From assembly GCF_000003815.2 (NCBI RefSeq), contig NC_049982.1, positions 8,870,717 to 8,934,716 of the forward strand: a stretch of DNA of 64,000 bases, in the 5' to 3' direction. The DNA is from Branchiostoma floridae (taxonomy: Eukaryota; Chordata; Leptocardii; Amphioxiformes; Branchiostomatidae). The first letter of the stretch is position 1. Each line of letters opens with the position of its first letter. A program made the position numbers and the translations under genes. Shown one piece after another: positions 10,824 through 22,990 of the stretch. The notes below the pieces were generated by a model. That model saw only the letters and a list, made by a program, of their open reading frames with translations. It searched no databases and was not told the origin of the DNA.

Positions 10824-12364
10824 AGGTGGGTTTACACCTGCGTATATTTTCAAGTGCGCGTGAGTTCCGAATGAAATTTTGTCAATACGCGGCCGAACGC
10901 CCAACATTTGGACTTTTTTTGGAATAAATTAAATTGAACGTCGAGCCCATCTGGCGTTTGAATTACGACTTCAGCGTTTTCATTTCGCATGAGATGCGTA
11001 TGATTGCAACTGAAATGCGCAACAGAATTTTCAGTACTGCGAATAGATTCGTATGGGGTACGTATGTTGGGCGTAATCCGGACGCACACAACGTCTACCG
11101 ACCGCATGCCTGACGCACCTGGTGCTAACTGCATTACAAACGCATTTCAGGTGTGTCAGAGGAACAGTTTCTGTTACATATACTTTTGTTTGCGAGCATT
11201 GCCAATAGAGTATTTTTGTTAGAGGAACACTTTGTACTACGTATGCTTTTGTTTACAGGCAGTGCAAGTAGAACATTGACAAGTTAACAGTGAAGAGGTT
11301 TTTTTATTCATTTGCGAAGCAGTGAAGCAGTGACACTGTGCTTTTACAGTAATGTGGGCCATCATTTACCTTAAGAAATTATGTGCACTGTTAAGATTGT
11401 GTTTGTTTTCACTTTGTCCTTAATGGTTTTCCCTATCATCTTAGTATTTCAACTACTATAAAAATCACACTCATACACACCACAAAACGTATTCAAGATC
11501 TTTATCAAACACGTAAATTAAACAATTATGAAACATTACGCCCTCTTTCAAAGTTGTAATATGGCTCTATATTGCACCTTTATATCATGTGGTTTTACAC
11601 ACAAAAAAAGTGCCATTATCAGCCAATTACGTCAAATATCTGTTACACAAAATGGCATGTGTGTCACACAAGTTGACCAAGTGCTTGAGCAGGTTCCTCT
11701 ACATCTTCTCGTCCCTGGAGGCTCTGTTGGGACCAGTTACATTCATGGTGTCCTGCAAGTTGTGACCATCTCTCCATGCCCCTGGTACAAATTAGTCAGT
11801 CCTGGCCTGGATCTGACATCTTGAGATGATTTTTTTTTGTCTGGACTCAGATGCACCTTCGTATTTATTCCAAATCTGGAGTGTGCGTCGATCACGCTAT
11901 CAGTACGCGTAGTATGCGCAAAGCGATCGCAGAACGCACGGTACCAAATCGTGATCTATATGTGCATTCGTTATACGGTCGCTCATGGTGCGTTGTGTCT
12001 GCGCTGTAAGAACGCTATGTACTCGCAATACCGCGATATCCGCGTATTACTGCGTATAAAGCGCAAACATGTAGCGTCTTCAAAGCGCAATCGACCGACG
12101 TGGGACCACTGTATTGCGCATCCATAACGTTTTGGCCACCAAACTGCGTACGAACGATAGTTTTGTGCATGTCCAAAACTATCGGGTGTACTGGGCGTAT
12201 ATTTTCGTTTGCCTGCGTTCGTGAAACTTTCTAAAAACGATTCAGATGCGTTTGAGGTGCGACTTGTGCGTGCGGCCGCGTATTGAAGAAATCAGTCAAA
12301 ATGTCGAAAAATGTCAAAACGGAACTCATGCGGCATGAAAATATACGCAGGTGTAAACCCACCT
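10824..12364. mobile_element. Harbinger-like non-autonomous DNA transposon
   Basis: A 1541-bp element with terminal inverted repeats of about 30 bp: AGGTGGGTTTACACCTGCGT at the left and its reverse complement at the right end. TTA flanks both ends (10821-10823 and 12365-12367), the 3-bp target duplication typical of PIF/Harbinger. The inside is rich in CGTATG/GCGTA-like words and has no transposase frame. It lies just downstream of gene A. Confidence 0.8.
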
Positions 12365-12470
12365 TTAGTTACTGTAAGTTCCCCACTCACGCATATGTAT
12401 GAGTGTCCGTAGCCCTTAAACTTTACAAGTGTTGTCCTGCGCGCTTGTCCACAAAGTAGTTCTTATTTAA

Positions 12471-12985
12471 AATTTGTAAATTAAGGGACAACCTCGTATG
12501 TATTGGTTATGGGTGTGTGCAGGGACATTGGCATTAATAACTCATATGCTGTAATATCTGCTATAATGATGTGACGCTGCTTTTAGTAGGTTCACAAAAT
12601 GCTTATTTGATGCACCAACAAGAATTGCTTACGGATGATTATGTCAATCGTCGATGGGTGCAGATCGACCAATTTAAATTGATTATTCTAAGTGACGTAT
12701 TACCTACCATGAATGTTCTGTAATTGCTATCACGGTACTTAAGATAAGCTGTACATGTGTTAATGAAATGAATCAAATGTGTACCTCAAAGTGCAATGTT
12801 TCAGCGATTTTTACAGTTTGGAGAAAGTAGCTTGTATACTATGATGGTCGAATGTCACCTTATACAAAGTAACTTGTACTCGTGCTAGTCAGAGTGTCGC
12901 CCGACAGGTTTTTCTGGCCTCAAAAACAGGCGACGCCCCATATTAAAGGTCACAGCTCGACACGTCACGTCAGGACACCAGCTAC
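12471..12985. repeat. 3' flank duplicated downstream of gene B
   Basis: Matches 21181-21700 over about 500 bp, for example AATCAAATGTGTACCTCAAA (12774 and 21490) and GACATTGGCATT with CATATGCTG. The relation is between gene flanks, so the duplication that made A and B carried flanking DNA. Confidence 0.75.
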
Positions 12986-14789
12986 AGATTGATAAAGTCC
13001 GACAATTGAACTATGGAAAGCTCTTTGCTCTATATCTGTATGCTATTAAAATACTTCACTTCAACGTGATATCTTTTATCGAATATAATTCTGTACCTGC
13101 ATAGAAGCTTAACTCTGTATCAGTTGAACAATATATTCGGGATTGCACTGGTGGATAAAGAAAGAAGTTGAATTCCTCTGTTTAGTAAATACTCTTGCTA
13201 GCTATGGTTGTAAGATGTAGATTCAAAAATAGAAGATTTCGAGAAAGACTCAATCACTTTGTGTGGTTTACTTACACTCAAGATACACCCTCTACTTTTG
13301 TGTGCTGTCGATTGCTGGCTATTAAGAATAGGGAACCTTCGCATAATGCTCACGTCGTTTCTAATCGAAATAAATTCGTCTGGCTCTGCATTGTGACCTT
13401 TTTCAAAAAGATCATAAAAGGTTAAGTTTGGAATCAAAACTGTTGCAGATGGATCACAAGGATGCAGACGATGGGAATGCTAAAAAGAACAGACGCACAC
13501 AGATACACGCGATGTTTGAGCATAGCCATATTCGAGTGGACTTGAATCGAGACATGCTACTAGAAAATTCCATCAATTAAGATAATAAAAAAAAAAGAAA
13601 TCAGAGTATATCTTGCTGATAGGAAATTACGCATGAATTTTAAACAAATGGCAGTTAAAAAAACTCGCAGAGCTAGCAAGGAATCGGCAAACACGTTGAC
13701 GGACCCTGAGCGTTTGTTTTCAACAGTTCTCGCTTCCAGTTCGGCGGTTCTGTCACTGGTGATGATTAATGATTTGTTATGAATGTTTGATAGATCATTG
13801 AAATAAAGCATGACATATGAGGCCTGCAGCTTAACGTAGTGACCATTATCATTAGTATATTATTATTCGTTCTAGAAATAATAATCACCTAAACGTTGTA
13901 ACCCTTACTAACTAACAATATTCCTTGATTGGAACCTTGGGTGTTACTAAGGACACGCCGGATGACATTTTGTTAACTGTTTAATTGAGATTCGCCATAG
14001 AGGTGTGGTCGGCGGATTGTCAATGTTTGTTTTGAAAATGATATCTTAGATTGGTCTCCCACGATCTTAAAACTATGTGTAAGACGTTCCATTTCCATTA
14101 TATCATTGACCTTGCCCGGCAATTGCAAACCATTTTTTAGCATACCTTAAAGTTCAAAGGTTGTATCAAACGTTTATAGGGTTGAGCGCTTGACCTGACA
14201 TTTATCTAGCTGAGTCTTTACCGGAGCTGAACTCTCTAATCATGTGATGTCATAATCCAGTCATCTGGAAACACAGTCACGACGCACGTTTGAGTAAGGA
14301 TCGGATGTTCCACACAGGCACAGACACACAGACACAGACAATGACGACTGACGGTGGCATTCAACGTGACACAGATTGCTTTTATTTTCTAAGGACATTT
14401 TCGAGGAATCAAAAACAAAGCAGTGTGAAGTTGGTAATGTACAACATGATAGAGAGAACCTCGTTTAAAATTGCAAGTTGATCCGTGAAAATCCCGTTGT
14501 TCTTCTTCGAAATGGAATCGTCCAATTTAGTGCGTCAACGTGAATCATCAAATGCATCGCACGTCAGCCACTAGTCGGGTTGTCCTCATGAGTCATGTGG
14601 GGCTACAAACCATACAGAAGTCTGACTAATGAAGGTTCACACAAACGGATCATGTTGAGTTTGTAGAGAAATTTGGAGTCAGCTATTGACAACAGTTTCC
14701 GTTCACACTAACCTGGCCGAGAAATCACTGCACGTTCGGGACGGAAGAGTTGTAAACGACTAAATCGCTGTCCGACATTAAGCGAGGAA
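12986..14789. other. Intergenic between gene A flank and gene B start
   Basis: No exon with splice sites and no domain signature was seen on either strand. Short open frames here have no recognisable motif. A CACAGACACAGACACAG microsatellite lies near 14320. The promoter of gene B must lie in the last part, but I see no clear TATA box. Confidence 0.5.
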
Positions 14790-14794
14790 ATGCG
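14790..14794 (+). CDS. Gene B first coding exon (ATG CG, micro-exon end)
   Basis: ATGCG followed by GTAAGT gives Met plus two bases of Arg. The next exon begins with G GTC ATC ATC, so the phase-2 junction reads M-R-V-I-I. Genes E (ATGAG, GTGAGT at 32951) and F (ATGAG, GTGAGT at 57490) have the same design. The 5' UTR extent is unknown. Confidence 0.6.
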
Positions 14795-17700
14795 GTAAGT
14801 TAAAAACAATCACTCTAGTCTAGAACACGTCTCGTAAATCTATTTCAGCCCTGGGATTCTTCCATCGGTATAACGTTTAAACTACAAATGAATTAGGTCT
14901 GTCTGGAACATATATATCGATAGTGATGACATAGGATTTATGCTTTAAGTTGTCCAGTTTAGGGAAGCCTGTCGGAGACACTATGTGACAAGGTCACAGT
15001 GTAAACATACCACACGGCAATTTAAAGTGTTTCTAGACTTCTTGGATTTCCCGTATCCCGATTTTTCAGTTTGTTGGCTGGAGAAACCCAGACAGCCTTG
15101 TGATCGACCAAGAATGGAAAAAGGACAAATCATGAACCAAGAAGTTATGTCTTAATGCATGTGAACAAAATGTCTAATCTGACGTTGGTGATAGTTTATC
15201 TTCTGTTGATGTCAAGGAAGGTAATGTGAGACGATTTAAGTGGGAACTGTTCAATGTCAAGGTCGGAAACGTTTCCATCATACTGAATACGTCATGCAGT
15301 TTTCTCATGGGAATAAATGTCACCATTCTCTCATTCTGTACCTCTTTAGACTTCAGTGGTTGTCATGAGTTGGCGAGGATACAGATTTCCTGATAAATAG
15401 TGTTTGCGGATAATAATTATAATACATAAAACATATCGTCGGCCCCTGAGGCTAAATGTAGACTGGTATGATGAGTTGGTCAATTAAGGCGAATACCACT
15501 CAACAATAGGGGCAGACAGGTTGACATGTTGGACGAGTTTGCTTTGCTGTGCAGGGCGTCATTATTGATCGATTGGTGACGCAAATATAAACAAAGTGCT
15601 AGGAAGTTTGTTACTGAAGTTACAGAGCGTTTCCGCGATTCAGTTTTTTTTGCAGTTACATGTTCGATTGCCATCATGTCTATCATGATGGATTTTAGAC
15701 AGGAAAAACCGCGGTTAGTTCGATACTGTTTTATCCACTGGATCCAGTGCCCGGCCACCGGTAGATTTACATGGAGATTAGGGGATAGCCACAAAACTTT
15801 TAGTGCTTTTAACTGGGAGTTCCTAGATTTATCAGCAATTAGAAAATGCGAGTCGTCATTTTTATGTGCAGCAGGTACACCATGCTATGCCAACAATACA
15901 GCAGACATTCTTGAACTAGTTGAACTGTAAATTCCAACCCAGAAAATGGACCCACCCAAATTTTCGACTGAACAGCACCAGTCTAGGAATGAACAATCCA
16001 CTGCTGCCGTGACGTCACGTTATGCTGATAGAACATGTGACTCATTGAGCAATGGGTCAAAGGTTGCAGGAAGTCTATGGCGCCCACCGTCTCTGGGTTT
16101 TTGTGTTGGAATTTACAGTTCAACTAGTTCAACATCGACTTCTAACAACACAGATGAACGTTCAAGTTAATGAATGAATGAATGAATGAATGAATGACCT
16201 TTATTGTACACTCACGCCTCGACGGGCTAGGTGCAGGTCATTGATAGCAGACATATGCAGAAAATAATACATCAGCCATAATGTGGTGTCTACTTTTTAT
16301 CTAAATTACTATATTTCCATTATCTTTAGGGTCATCATCGGTATCATGGTTTGTCTCGTCCTTGTGCTGTATGTGCATTCTGTCGGCGGAAGGAGAGTAA
16401 GAAGTACGTATTGGACATTGTTATGTTTGAATATAAGAATATGACACCTACCCGTGCAAACTAGCTAGGGTATCATTTAATGGTGGAGGTCTCCTCCATT
16501 CCTTGTTTAACATACCACCAAAAGTCTTTTGTAATCTGAAATCGCTACTGAAGACTTACGCATGTGTCTACCTTGCAGAAAGGTGTAAGCCGTTGGAGTT
16601 TCCAGACACGACAAGGGATTGCGACCAGGAACCGAATGCAGAAGGCTGGTACCCCGATGGAACCGTCTGCATGTTTGACTGCAGGGAGGGATGTGTGAGG
16701 GACAAAGGAAAGAGCAGAAGAGTTTGCAAGGTCAGGGGCAGGTCAAAATGGTGGACTGGAGGACGCGGACTGCGGTGTACTTGTGAGTGGCCAAATTTCA
16801 GAATCTCCAGAATTGTACGACAAAATTCATATTCCAGCGGTGTATCATAGCTATTATCTCCTTGATTTGTACATGTAATATTTTATTGTGTACCATTTAA
16901 ATGTCACCAGATACATCCCCTTATACCTAGATGATGAATCCAATACTGTAAATAATTTTGAGGAACAAAGGTAAAGTGTACTGTTGTAACAAACGTTACC
17001 TGCCATATAATACATGAACAATGGGTAAAAAAATAAGGTACCGTTTTTTGGCTTTGTTCAAAAGAGAAATGTCCCTAAACAACCAGGTAGGTTTGACTGA
17101 AAAATGATCAGATTTATTTGCCGTACCAAAAATCGCTATTCTGCACATTTCAACGAAAACGAGCCAGATGTGAGTTTTTCATCTACTTTCCGTATGTCCA
17201 GGCAACCCATGCGACCGTGCACCCATCCACCCCCAAGGTTACCCCAGTGATTGTGACCCAGACCAGCCCCCCTACCCAGCGGGACACGTCTGTAACTTCA
17301 CCTGCCCGGCAGGACACGGCAGGACGTCAGGTGATGGGAGGAAACTCTGCAACAACGGCCAGTGGATGGGAGACGATGTTGTGTGTGAAGGTATCTTGGC
17401 CAGGAGGGTTATTACGTTTTCGTAGTACTTGTATAGCAGGGTAACGGTTTAACGGTGTAATATAGCAATATAACTCTAGAAGCTATAAATGGATTGATAT
17501 GAAATTAGGTCTGCCGAAAGGTATTGGCCTATTGAAGAGATTATTGTCCTACGCTTTCGGTGCCGTTTGTTTGTCTGTCTGTGACCAGCGTAACTCCAGG
17601 AGTTGTGACAATATCCATAAGTTTGATGATGGGTCCCCTAGCAGCTTGTAGGAACTGCACTAGAAATTTGCATGATTAATGAGAAAATCCTATAATTCCA

Positions 17701-20700
17701 TAGTGTCAAATGATGGGGATTTCATTCATATGACATTTGGAAGTAATGATGACTAGAAAGGCCGACATTTGCTTAAGAGCAAATGCAGCATATTTCAGCC
17801 ATACCCCTTCCCACGCAACATTGGACTGTTCCAAATCACCCCTGCGCAAAAATGGAACATCCTCTTAACAGTACATTATCCCCCAAAGTGGACTGGTATT
17901 GTGACTTGATTCCAGGTAAAGATAGAGCTTGCTTCTATTTTTCAGAAAATGACAATAATCACACCTTCCATTTAGAAAATTTTCATCATGACTGAAAATT
18001 GTTGAATGACTTCATGTAATGTCATTAACAATTTTCAGTACGATAACTAGGTGTAAGTTTAAAAAAAGTATAAGCTCCTTGTGATGTGGGTACATTTATT
18101 ATTGCAGTGAACTTTTTTTATTCAAGTAGGGCATACGATTTAATAATTATCAAGCAGGTGCAGGTACTGTAGGAGCGTTTGCTTTCTTCAAGCTGTAAAA
18201 CTGTTAAACTGTTTTACTTTGTATGCAATCAGCCATCGAGCCTATTCTTATTTTAGTTTAACAACTCAGTCCTGCCAGACCCGGAAGATACGATTGAACC
18301 TTGTTCGAGGATTTATTTTCGTCTGTCTGGTCAGTCTGTTCATACCCTGGCGCTGAGAGTGTTTTATTGGGCTGAAACTTTGGCAGTTTAAAGTTACTTA
18401 CAATTTAAATGTTCAAAGTTTATGTCAAACAACAACAGCACTAGGAACACATACATTTGCTCTGGAGAAAATACAGCAGTTTTCGCAAGTTCCAGTCCAG
18501 TGATAGAAATGTGACCACTATAGACAGGTGGTCACTATAGAGAAAAATGCTGATCTATTGACTAGGAGCCATACGTTACACATGATTTCAGTACACTGAT
18601 CATTAATCATATAAACATTGCACAGGTAAGCCAATTGTTTAGATGTACAATTAAGTTCAAATAATTCTGAAGAGAAATATTGATGAGAAAATAATCATTC
18701 TCGCCACTGTCTAACTTATAATTACGTATCAAAACTAAACGCAGATTTTCTAACTAACGCACCTTTCGCCGACTTCATCAAAGGACCGCCGGCTATCAAT
18801 CAAACACGGCTGTTGATTAGACATAGAGTTTCAAACAGTCATGTGCTGTGTGCCAGTTGACAGCGAACGTCATGCTACGTGATGTTTTACATTGCTTGGA
18901 CCTTCTTTCCTACAGCGGTGCTTCTACAAAATATTTAGACTGTAACACTGACTCCCACGTGAGTCACGTCACCACATCATTTGGTGACGTGAAGTTATGA
19001 GGTAGCGGAACTCTATTCAGAATTTGGATTTTTGTTGGATAACGCATTTTTGACAGACCTTGTATGTTGTTGCAGAGTTTGACGAATGTACCTCTGTTCC
19101 GTGTCAAAATGGCGGAATTTGCGAGGACGAGGTCAACGCCTACAACTGTAACTGTGCTCCTGGCTATGTAGGCGATAGTTGTGAAACAGGCAAGTTTTCC
19201 CGTTACAGGTGTCTTATTGTAACAACATTAAAACAAGTTTCCAACCATGTTACTTTCGAAGTACAAAATTGTGGAAGTACCCACAACAAGAGCAGAACAC
19301 CTTCACTTGCAACAAGTTAGACTTAGATGTACGTTTTCTATTCATTTTTGACGACGTTATTACACAGTGGTTACCAAGAAAACGCAACAAGGTTCAAGAA
19401 ACCCCTTTGCAAGTAACGACATCCTGGGTATCGGAAGGTTTCTGAACGACGAATCTCCTTAAATGAGATAATCAAGCGTTTCAAAGCGTTTGATTTTCAA
19501 AATGGTGAATAAGACAAGAGGTTTTGACAAAACGTTTTGAATGTTGTTGCAGAAATTGACGAATGTGCCTCTGATCCTTGTCAAAATGGCGGTACTTGCG
19601 TGGACGAAATCAATAGCTACATTTGTACTTGTGCTGAAGGCTATGAAGGAGATAACTGCGAAACGGGTTAGTTCAAATATATATATTATATAGAGAGAGT
19701 TAGATATATATAGCTAACAAATCGTTGATTATAGATTTTATAAGGCAATCCTTAGCTTTGGATCTAACTTAAGGTTATACTAACTAACCGGATAATCTTA
19801 CCACAGCGCCCTGTCTGGTGAGGCCTCTCTACGGTCCGTCGGCAGACGCGAACTACTCCCAAGACTTCTGCGTTAACTACGACGTCCTACTCCCTGAAAT
19901 AACGAACCTGACAAGGTCCTTCAACAGATCCCTTCAGGAACTCGGGCTCAGTAATGTGCGGAAGGACCTTGAAGAGATACGTGACGTGGGTACGTAGATA
20001 TTTCTGAGGGTATTTCATGTGGTAGTTTTCGTCCATTTGTACCGTTTTCACAGTTTATCACCGTTTAAACCTTTAATACCTTCCAAAGTTTAAATGTCAC
20101 ACCTTTTAATGGTTTTTGGTAGGTTTGATTCCCTTCGACGGAGAAATAGGACCTATCACTGGGGATGACCCACCGACGACCGAACCCATGCCAACTGTGA
20201 TGCCGACAGAGGTGCCGACTGGCAGAGTCAGACGCAGAAGACAAGCCAGCAATGGTAATCCCTGGAGCCGGGTAGGGAATGTGACAAGCTTAGTCTATGA
20301 CGCAGACGGTGGTCCCGAGGAGAAATTGATGTCCTTTGGCGCTTCAGATTTAGAAAATCTTGGCGAGGACGACTATCTTCAAGGTAAGTACCTTAAGATC
20401 TATAGATTTCTTTTTGCTTTGGAAAACTAGCGAGCGAGGGGCGAGCATCAAATTAAGTTGTTTGGACTTTCAATGATAACCTAATCTAACCAACATAAGA
20501 ACCTAGTAGACTAAAGGTGCTGAAAAATCCGTAGGCCTTCCTTTTTAAAGCCGTTTACCTAATGTGGGAGGAAGAAGACGTGCCGTAACTGATCGTGTGT
20601 ATCAAATATAAGCAACAAGCTTAACGTCTCGAAATATGAACTCATTCCATAGGTCCTCTCAGAGACCTAACAGAAGATGTGAAGGGGTTTTCTGAGAGGT

Positions 20701-20870
20701 ACAATGAAACCACAGCCGAGGCGACGCCGTCCATAGTGCAGGATTACCGTAACATGCTCGACAGCTTCAACTGTAGCATCAACGGCCCGAACTGTAACCG
20801 GACACGTGGACAGGACGATGTGGTACCGCCTAGACAACCACTGGTACATTGTTTACAGACCAGCAATTGA
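14790..20870 (+). CDS. Gene B: signal-CCP-CCP-EGF-EGF-orphan cassette
   Basis: Exons 14790-14794 (ATGCG), 16330-16403, 16579-16782, 17202-17390, 19076-19189, 19553-19666, 19807-19989, 20123-20383 and 20653-20870; the sum is 1362 nt, 453 residues plus stop. Met-Arg and the hydrophobic second exon ([15 protein letters not shown]) form a signal peptide split by an intron. Two sushi modules, two EGF modules and the N-M-C cassette follow. The M exon is longer than in other copies because of a Thr/Pro-rich insert. In the last exon one extra base, relative to gene A, shifts the frame at about 20824, so the conserved cationic tail is lost and translation stops at 20868-20870. The product should be secreted, with unknown role. 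The first exon rests on phase and its match to genes E and F. Confidence 0.75.
16168..16265 (-). repeat. Possible LINE/SINE 3' end with ATTC tail
   Basis: (GAAT)n at 16170-16198 followed by GACCTTTATTGTACACTCAC; on the minus strand this is AATAAAGGTC followed by (ATTC)n, as in CR1/L2-type 3' tails. A related stretch is at 58410-58490. Assignment is tentative. Confidence 0.35.
16330..16403 (+). CDS. Gene B exon: signal peptide core
   Basis: Starts after TTTAG in phase 2, ends phase 1 before [26 protein letters not shown] is a typical hydrophobic core; GGRRVR follows. Nearly the same sequence is in gene F (59979-60052), and the following intron is also similar (GTGCAAACTAGC..GGGTATCA in both). 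Confidence 0.85.
16579..16782 (+). CDS. Gene B exon: CCP1, sushi-like module
   Basis: A 204-bp phase 1-1 exon: [44 protein letters not shown], then [12 protein letters not shown]. The cysteine spacing is sushi-like, with a distinctive GCVR..G..R.CK.R segment shared by genes E and F. It is almost identical to gene F CCP1 at 60272. Confidence 0.85.
17202..17390 (+). CDS. Gene B exon: CCP2, sushi module
   Basis: Phase 1-1 exon after TGTCCAG; the split codon T+GC makes the first Cys. Peptide landmarks: [47 protein letters not shown]. Six cysteines with the terminal GxWxGxDxVC of this CCP type. Confidence 0.85.
17391..19075. other. Long intron of gene B with repeats
   Basis: Holds dispersed repeat pieces (17520-17720, related to 29700-30290; 18290-18410, related to 53360-53470: ACCCTGGCGCTGAGAG and GGCAGTTTAA). 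A possible CCP fragment lies at 17808-17916. No other exon was recognised. Confidence 0.45.
19076..19189 (+). CDS. Gene B exon: EGF1 (GC donor)
   Basis: A 114-bp phase 1-1 exon: [39 protein letters not shown]. All six cysteines are present. The donor is GCAAGT, not GTAAGT; the rest of the exon aligns exactly with its paralogs, so this is a GC-AG intron rather than a wrong boundary. Confidence 0.88.
19553..19666 (+). CDS. Gene B exon: EGF2
   Basis: Phase 1-1, 114 bp, donor [45 protein letters not shown]. Calcium-binding start, C.D....Y.C.C hydroxylation motif and an O-fucose consensus (CQNGGTC). Confidence 0.88.
19807..19989 (+). CDS. Gene B exon: orphan cassette module N
   Basis: A 183-bp phase 1-1 exon: [28 protein letters not shown], then a likely helix [19 protein letters not shown]. 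Exactly the same length and core as exons 24570 (gene C) and 28605 (gene D). Two conserved cysteines. No known family recognised. Confidence 0.85.
20123..20383 (+). CDS. Gene B exon: orphan cassette module M, long form
   Basis: Begins [14 protein letters not shown] like gene A, then has an insert rich in Pro, Thr and Met ([17 protein letters not shown]), VRRRRQ furin-type cluster, [19 protein letters not shown] and [10 protein letters not shown]. At 261 bp it is the longest of the four copies. Confidence 0.85.
20653..20870 (+). CDS. Gene B last exon: module C, frameshifted
   Basis: Opens [13 protein letters not shown], keeps [19 protein letters not shown] and [15 protein letters not shown], then reads GTGGTACCGCCTAGACAAC where gene A has GTGGTAAAATTAGACAAC: one extra base. 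The frame then runs to TGA at 20868-20870. DNA beyond it to about 20967 still resembles the lost cationic tail, so the change looks recent or is a sequencing error. Confidence 0.75.
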
Positions 20871-20967
20871 GTACGACCCTGGAAGCATGAAAAGGGCAAT
20901 ACGTTGCAGAATTATAATCGTGGCCTGGCGAGGCTTTAGAATCTTCATTCTATGCTTCATACGTTGA

Positions 20968-22990
20968 GAAAAACCATTTGCCAATTCATCTAATATATAA
21001 ATGCTGATGTCCCTTGTCTTCAGCTGCAGGTATGTAGATGGATATGTCCGTTCGTATAGATTTATTTTACTTGGCGTAAAAAACGGTGCTTCCTGTAAAT
21101 GCTTGTAGAACTGTAATAGTGCCGCGTATCTGATGTTACATTTAACAACGTTAGCATTATCGCCAAGTTTACGCGTTAAGATATTTGTGGATTAAGGGAC
21201 AGTCCAGTATGTATTGAGTATGGGCGTATGTAGGCACATTGGCATTGATAACCCATATGCTGCAATATCAATTCATGTTTATTGTCACTAACGCATTCTA
21301 TGATGATATGACTTTGCTTTTATTCAATTTATTGATCGCTTTATTGATAGGAATCGCTTACGGTTGATAATGTAAATCATCCATGGATACATGTCAACCA
21401 ATTTGAATTTTCTAAGTGAGGTATAACCAACCATAAATGTTCTGCAATAGGTGTCCCGGCCGTTGAGATAAGCTATGTTAATGAAATAAATCAAATGTGT
21501 ACCTCAAAGTGCAATGTCTCAGCAATTTTTGCAGTTCGGCGAAAATGGCGTGTATGATGCGCTGGTCGAAGGTCACCAAAGTAACTTGTACTCGTGCCAG
21601 CCAGCGTGTCGCTCGACAGGTTTGTCTGGCCTCAAAAGCAGGCGACGCCCGAAAAGGTCAGAGTTCGACATGTCACATCAGGACGCACAACAAAACTAGT
21701 CAGGACACACGACACAACTCATCCAAATCACACCTTCATCTCTTAGAAGATCCAGGATACAGAATGGGGCAAGTGGGCTTATTTTTATAACTTTGACTAC
21801 GAGAATTGTTACCCGTCCCCGATTTCTAGTCTGGTAGTCCAAATTGCGCCGGTGTCCTTGGAATGATTTCCTTGTGTTTACGAGCTCAAAGCACTAATAC
21901 TTAAAGAAAGATTTGGTGCAAGGCCCTCTTTTTTGTTATTTGTATTAGGCTGAAATTTCACACATGAACATTGTATACATGTAGACCCAAGTCCAAACAG
22001 ATTGTCTTTTATAACTGCCTGTCCTTTCTCTTAGCCTATAGTGATCGAAGGTAATTAGCTATGGTGCAGGAAGTATGAACACGTGAGTCATGTAACTGTC
22101 GCATGACATTGAATCCTCCATAAAGTTATTTACATATACATCGCTACATTTCACATCACGTAACGTATTTATCAACTTTCATAATTCATTTGCCTGCCCA
22201 AAGAGACTACGTGAAATCATCATGGTTGATTTAACGAGATCTAACAGCATACGTAATCCCTAAGGTGCATGAACGCACACTTCAGATATCCAGGTGTTTT
22301 GTAAACATTCTTGAGCCAGTCTTGATAACATTGTTTTGATGCAGTCTCGGGGTGTCCGGTTGAGCTATGAGAGACAACGTTTACCATTTTACGTGATCTA
22401 CTCAGACAGAAAATACGTCAAGCCTACTGAACTAACGAGGTGAAAAATATGAGAGACTGAGTCAGAAATCTAACGACCATTTCTGAGTCAATGGTCGATT
22501 TTGACGACGCCTCAGGGGAGTCGTCAAGTGGTATATATTGCATTCAGTCTGCAAAAATTATAGGAATTGCACAGGCATTTTTCCAAGAATGCTAGTACTC
22601 CACAGTATGCTGGGTATGCAAGTCCCCCCTCCCCCTAAATCTGTTCCAGATGTATCTCTGGTATGCAATGGTGGAATGAAGGTCACACGGGGATAGTACA
22701 TTTCTGGCTGTAGGTTTATGTTACAGGTGGGCTAGTATATTGTGCCAGGGATAGTGCGACAGGGAAGTTCCAGTCTATTTCTGATTTGAGCTGTATTGTT
22801 GTACCCTCAATCGTCGTCATGGCATAAAGACATTTTTATTGCCAGTCTTGTAGGTATTGGTCCCGATTGCACCGGTTCCCGCAGGGGATGTAGCCGTATC
22901 CACACATTTGCCCTGGTGGACTGCCCCGAGAGTGAAAAAACAGCCCGTAAACTGCCCGGCAGGCCCCCTTTTTCAATTGGGACCGTAGCC
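20968..22990. other. Intergenic between genes B and C
   Basis: 21181-21700 is the copy of the gene A 3' flank. ATGAACAC followed by GTGAGT (22075-22082) would fit in phase as a first exon of gene C, but nothing else supports it. Otherwise no exon or domain signature was seen. Confidence 0.45.

Noticed and set aside
11528-12127. Open frames inside the element at 10824-12364
   Set aside because: They overlap repetitive CGTATG-rich DNA and resemble no transposase; the element looks non-autonomous.
15480-15930. Overlapping frames on both strands in gene B intron 1
   Set aside because: Neither has a recognisable motif, a start or splice context, or a paralog in the cluster.
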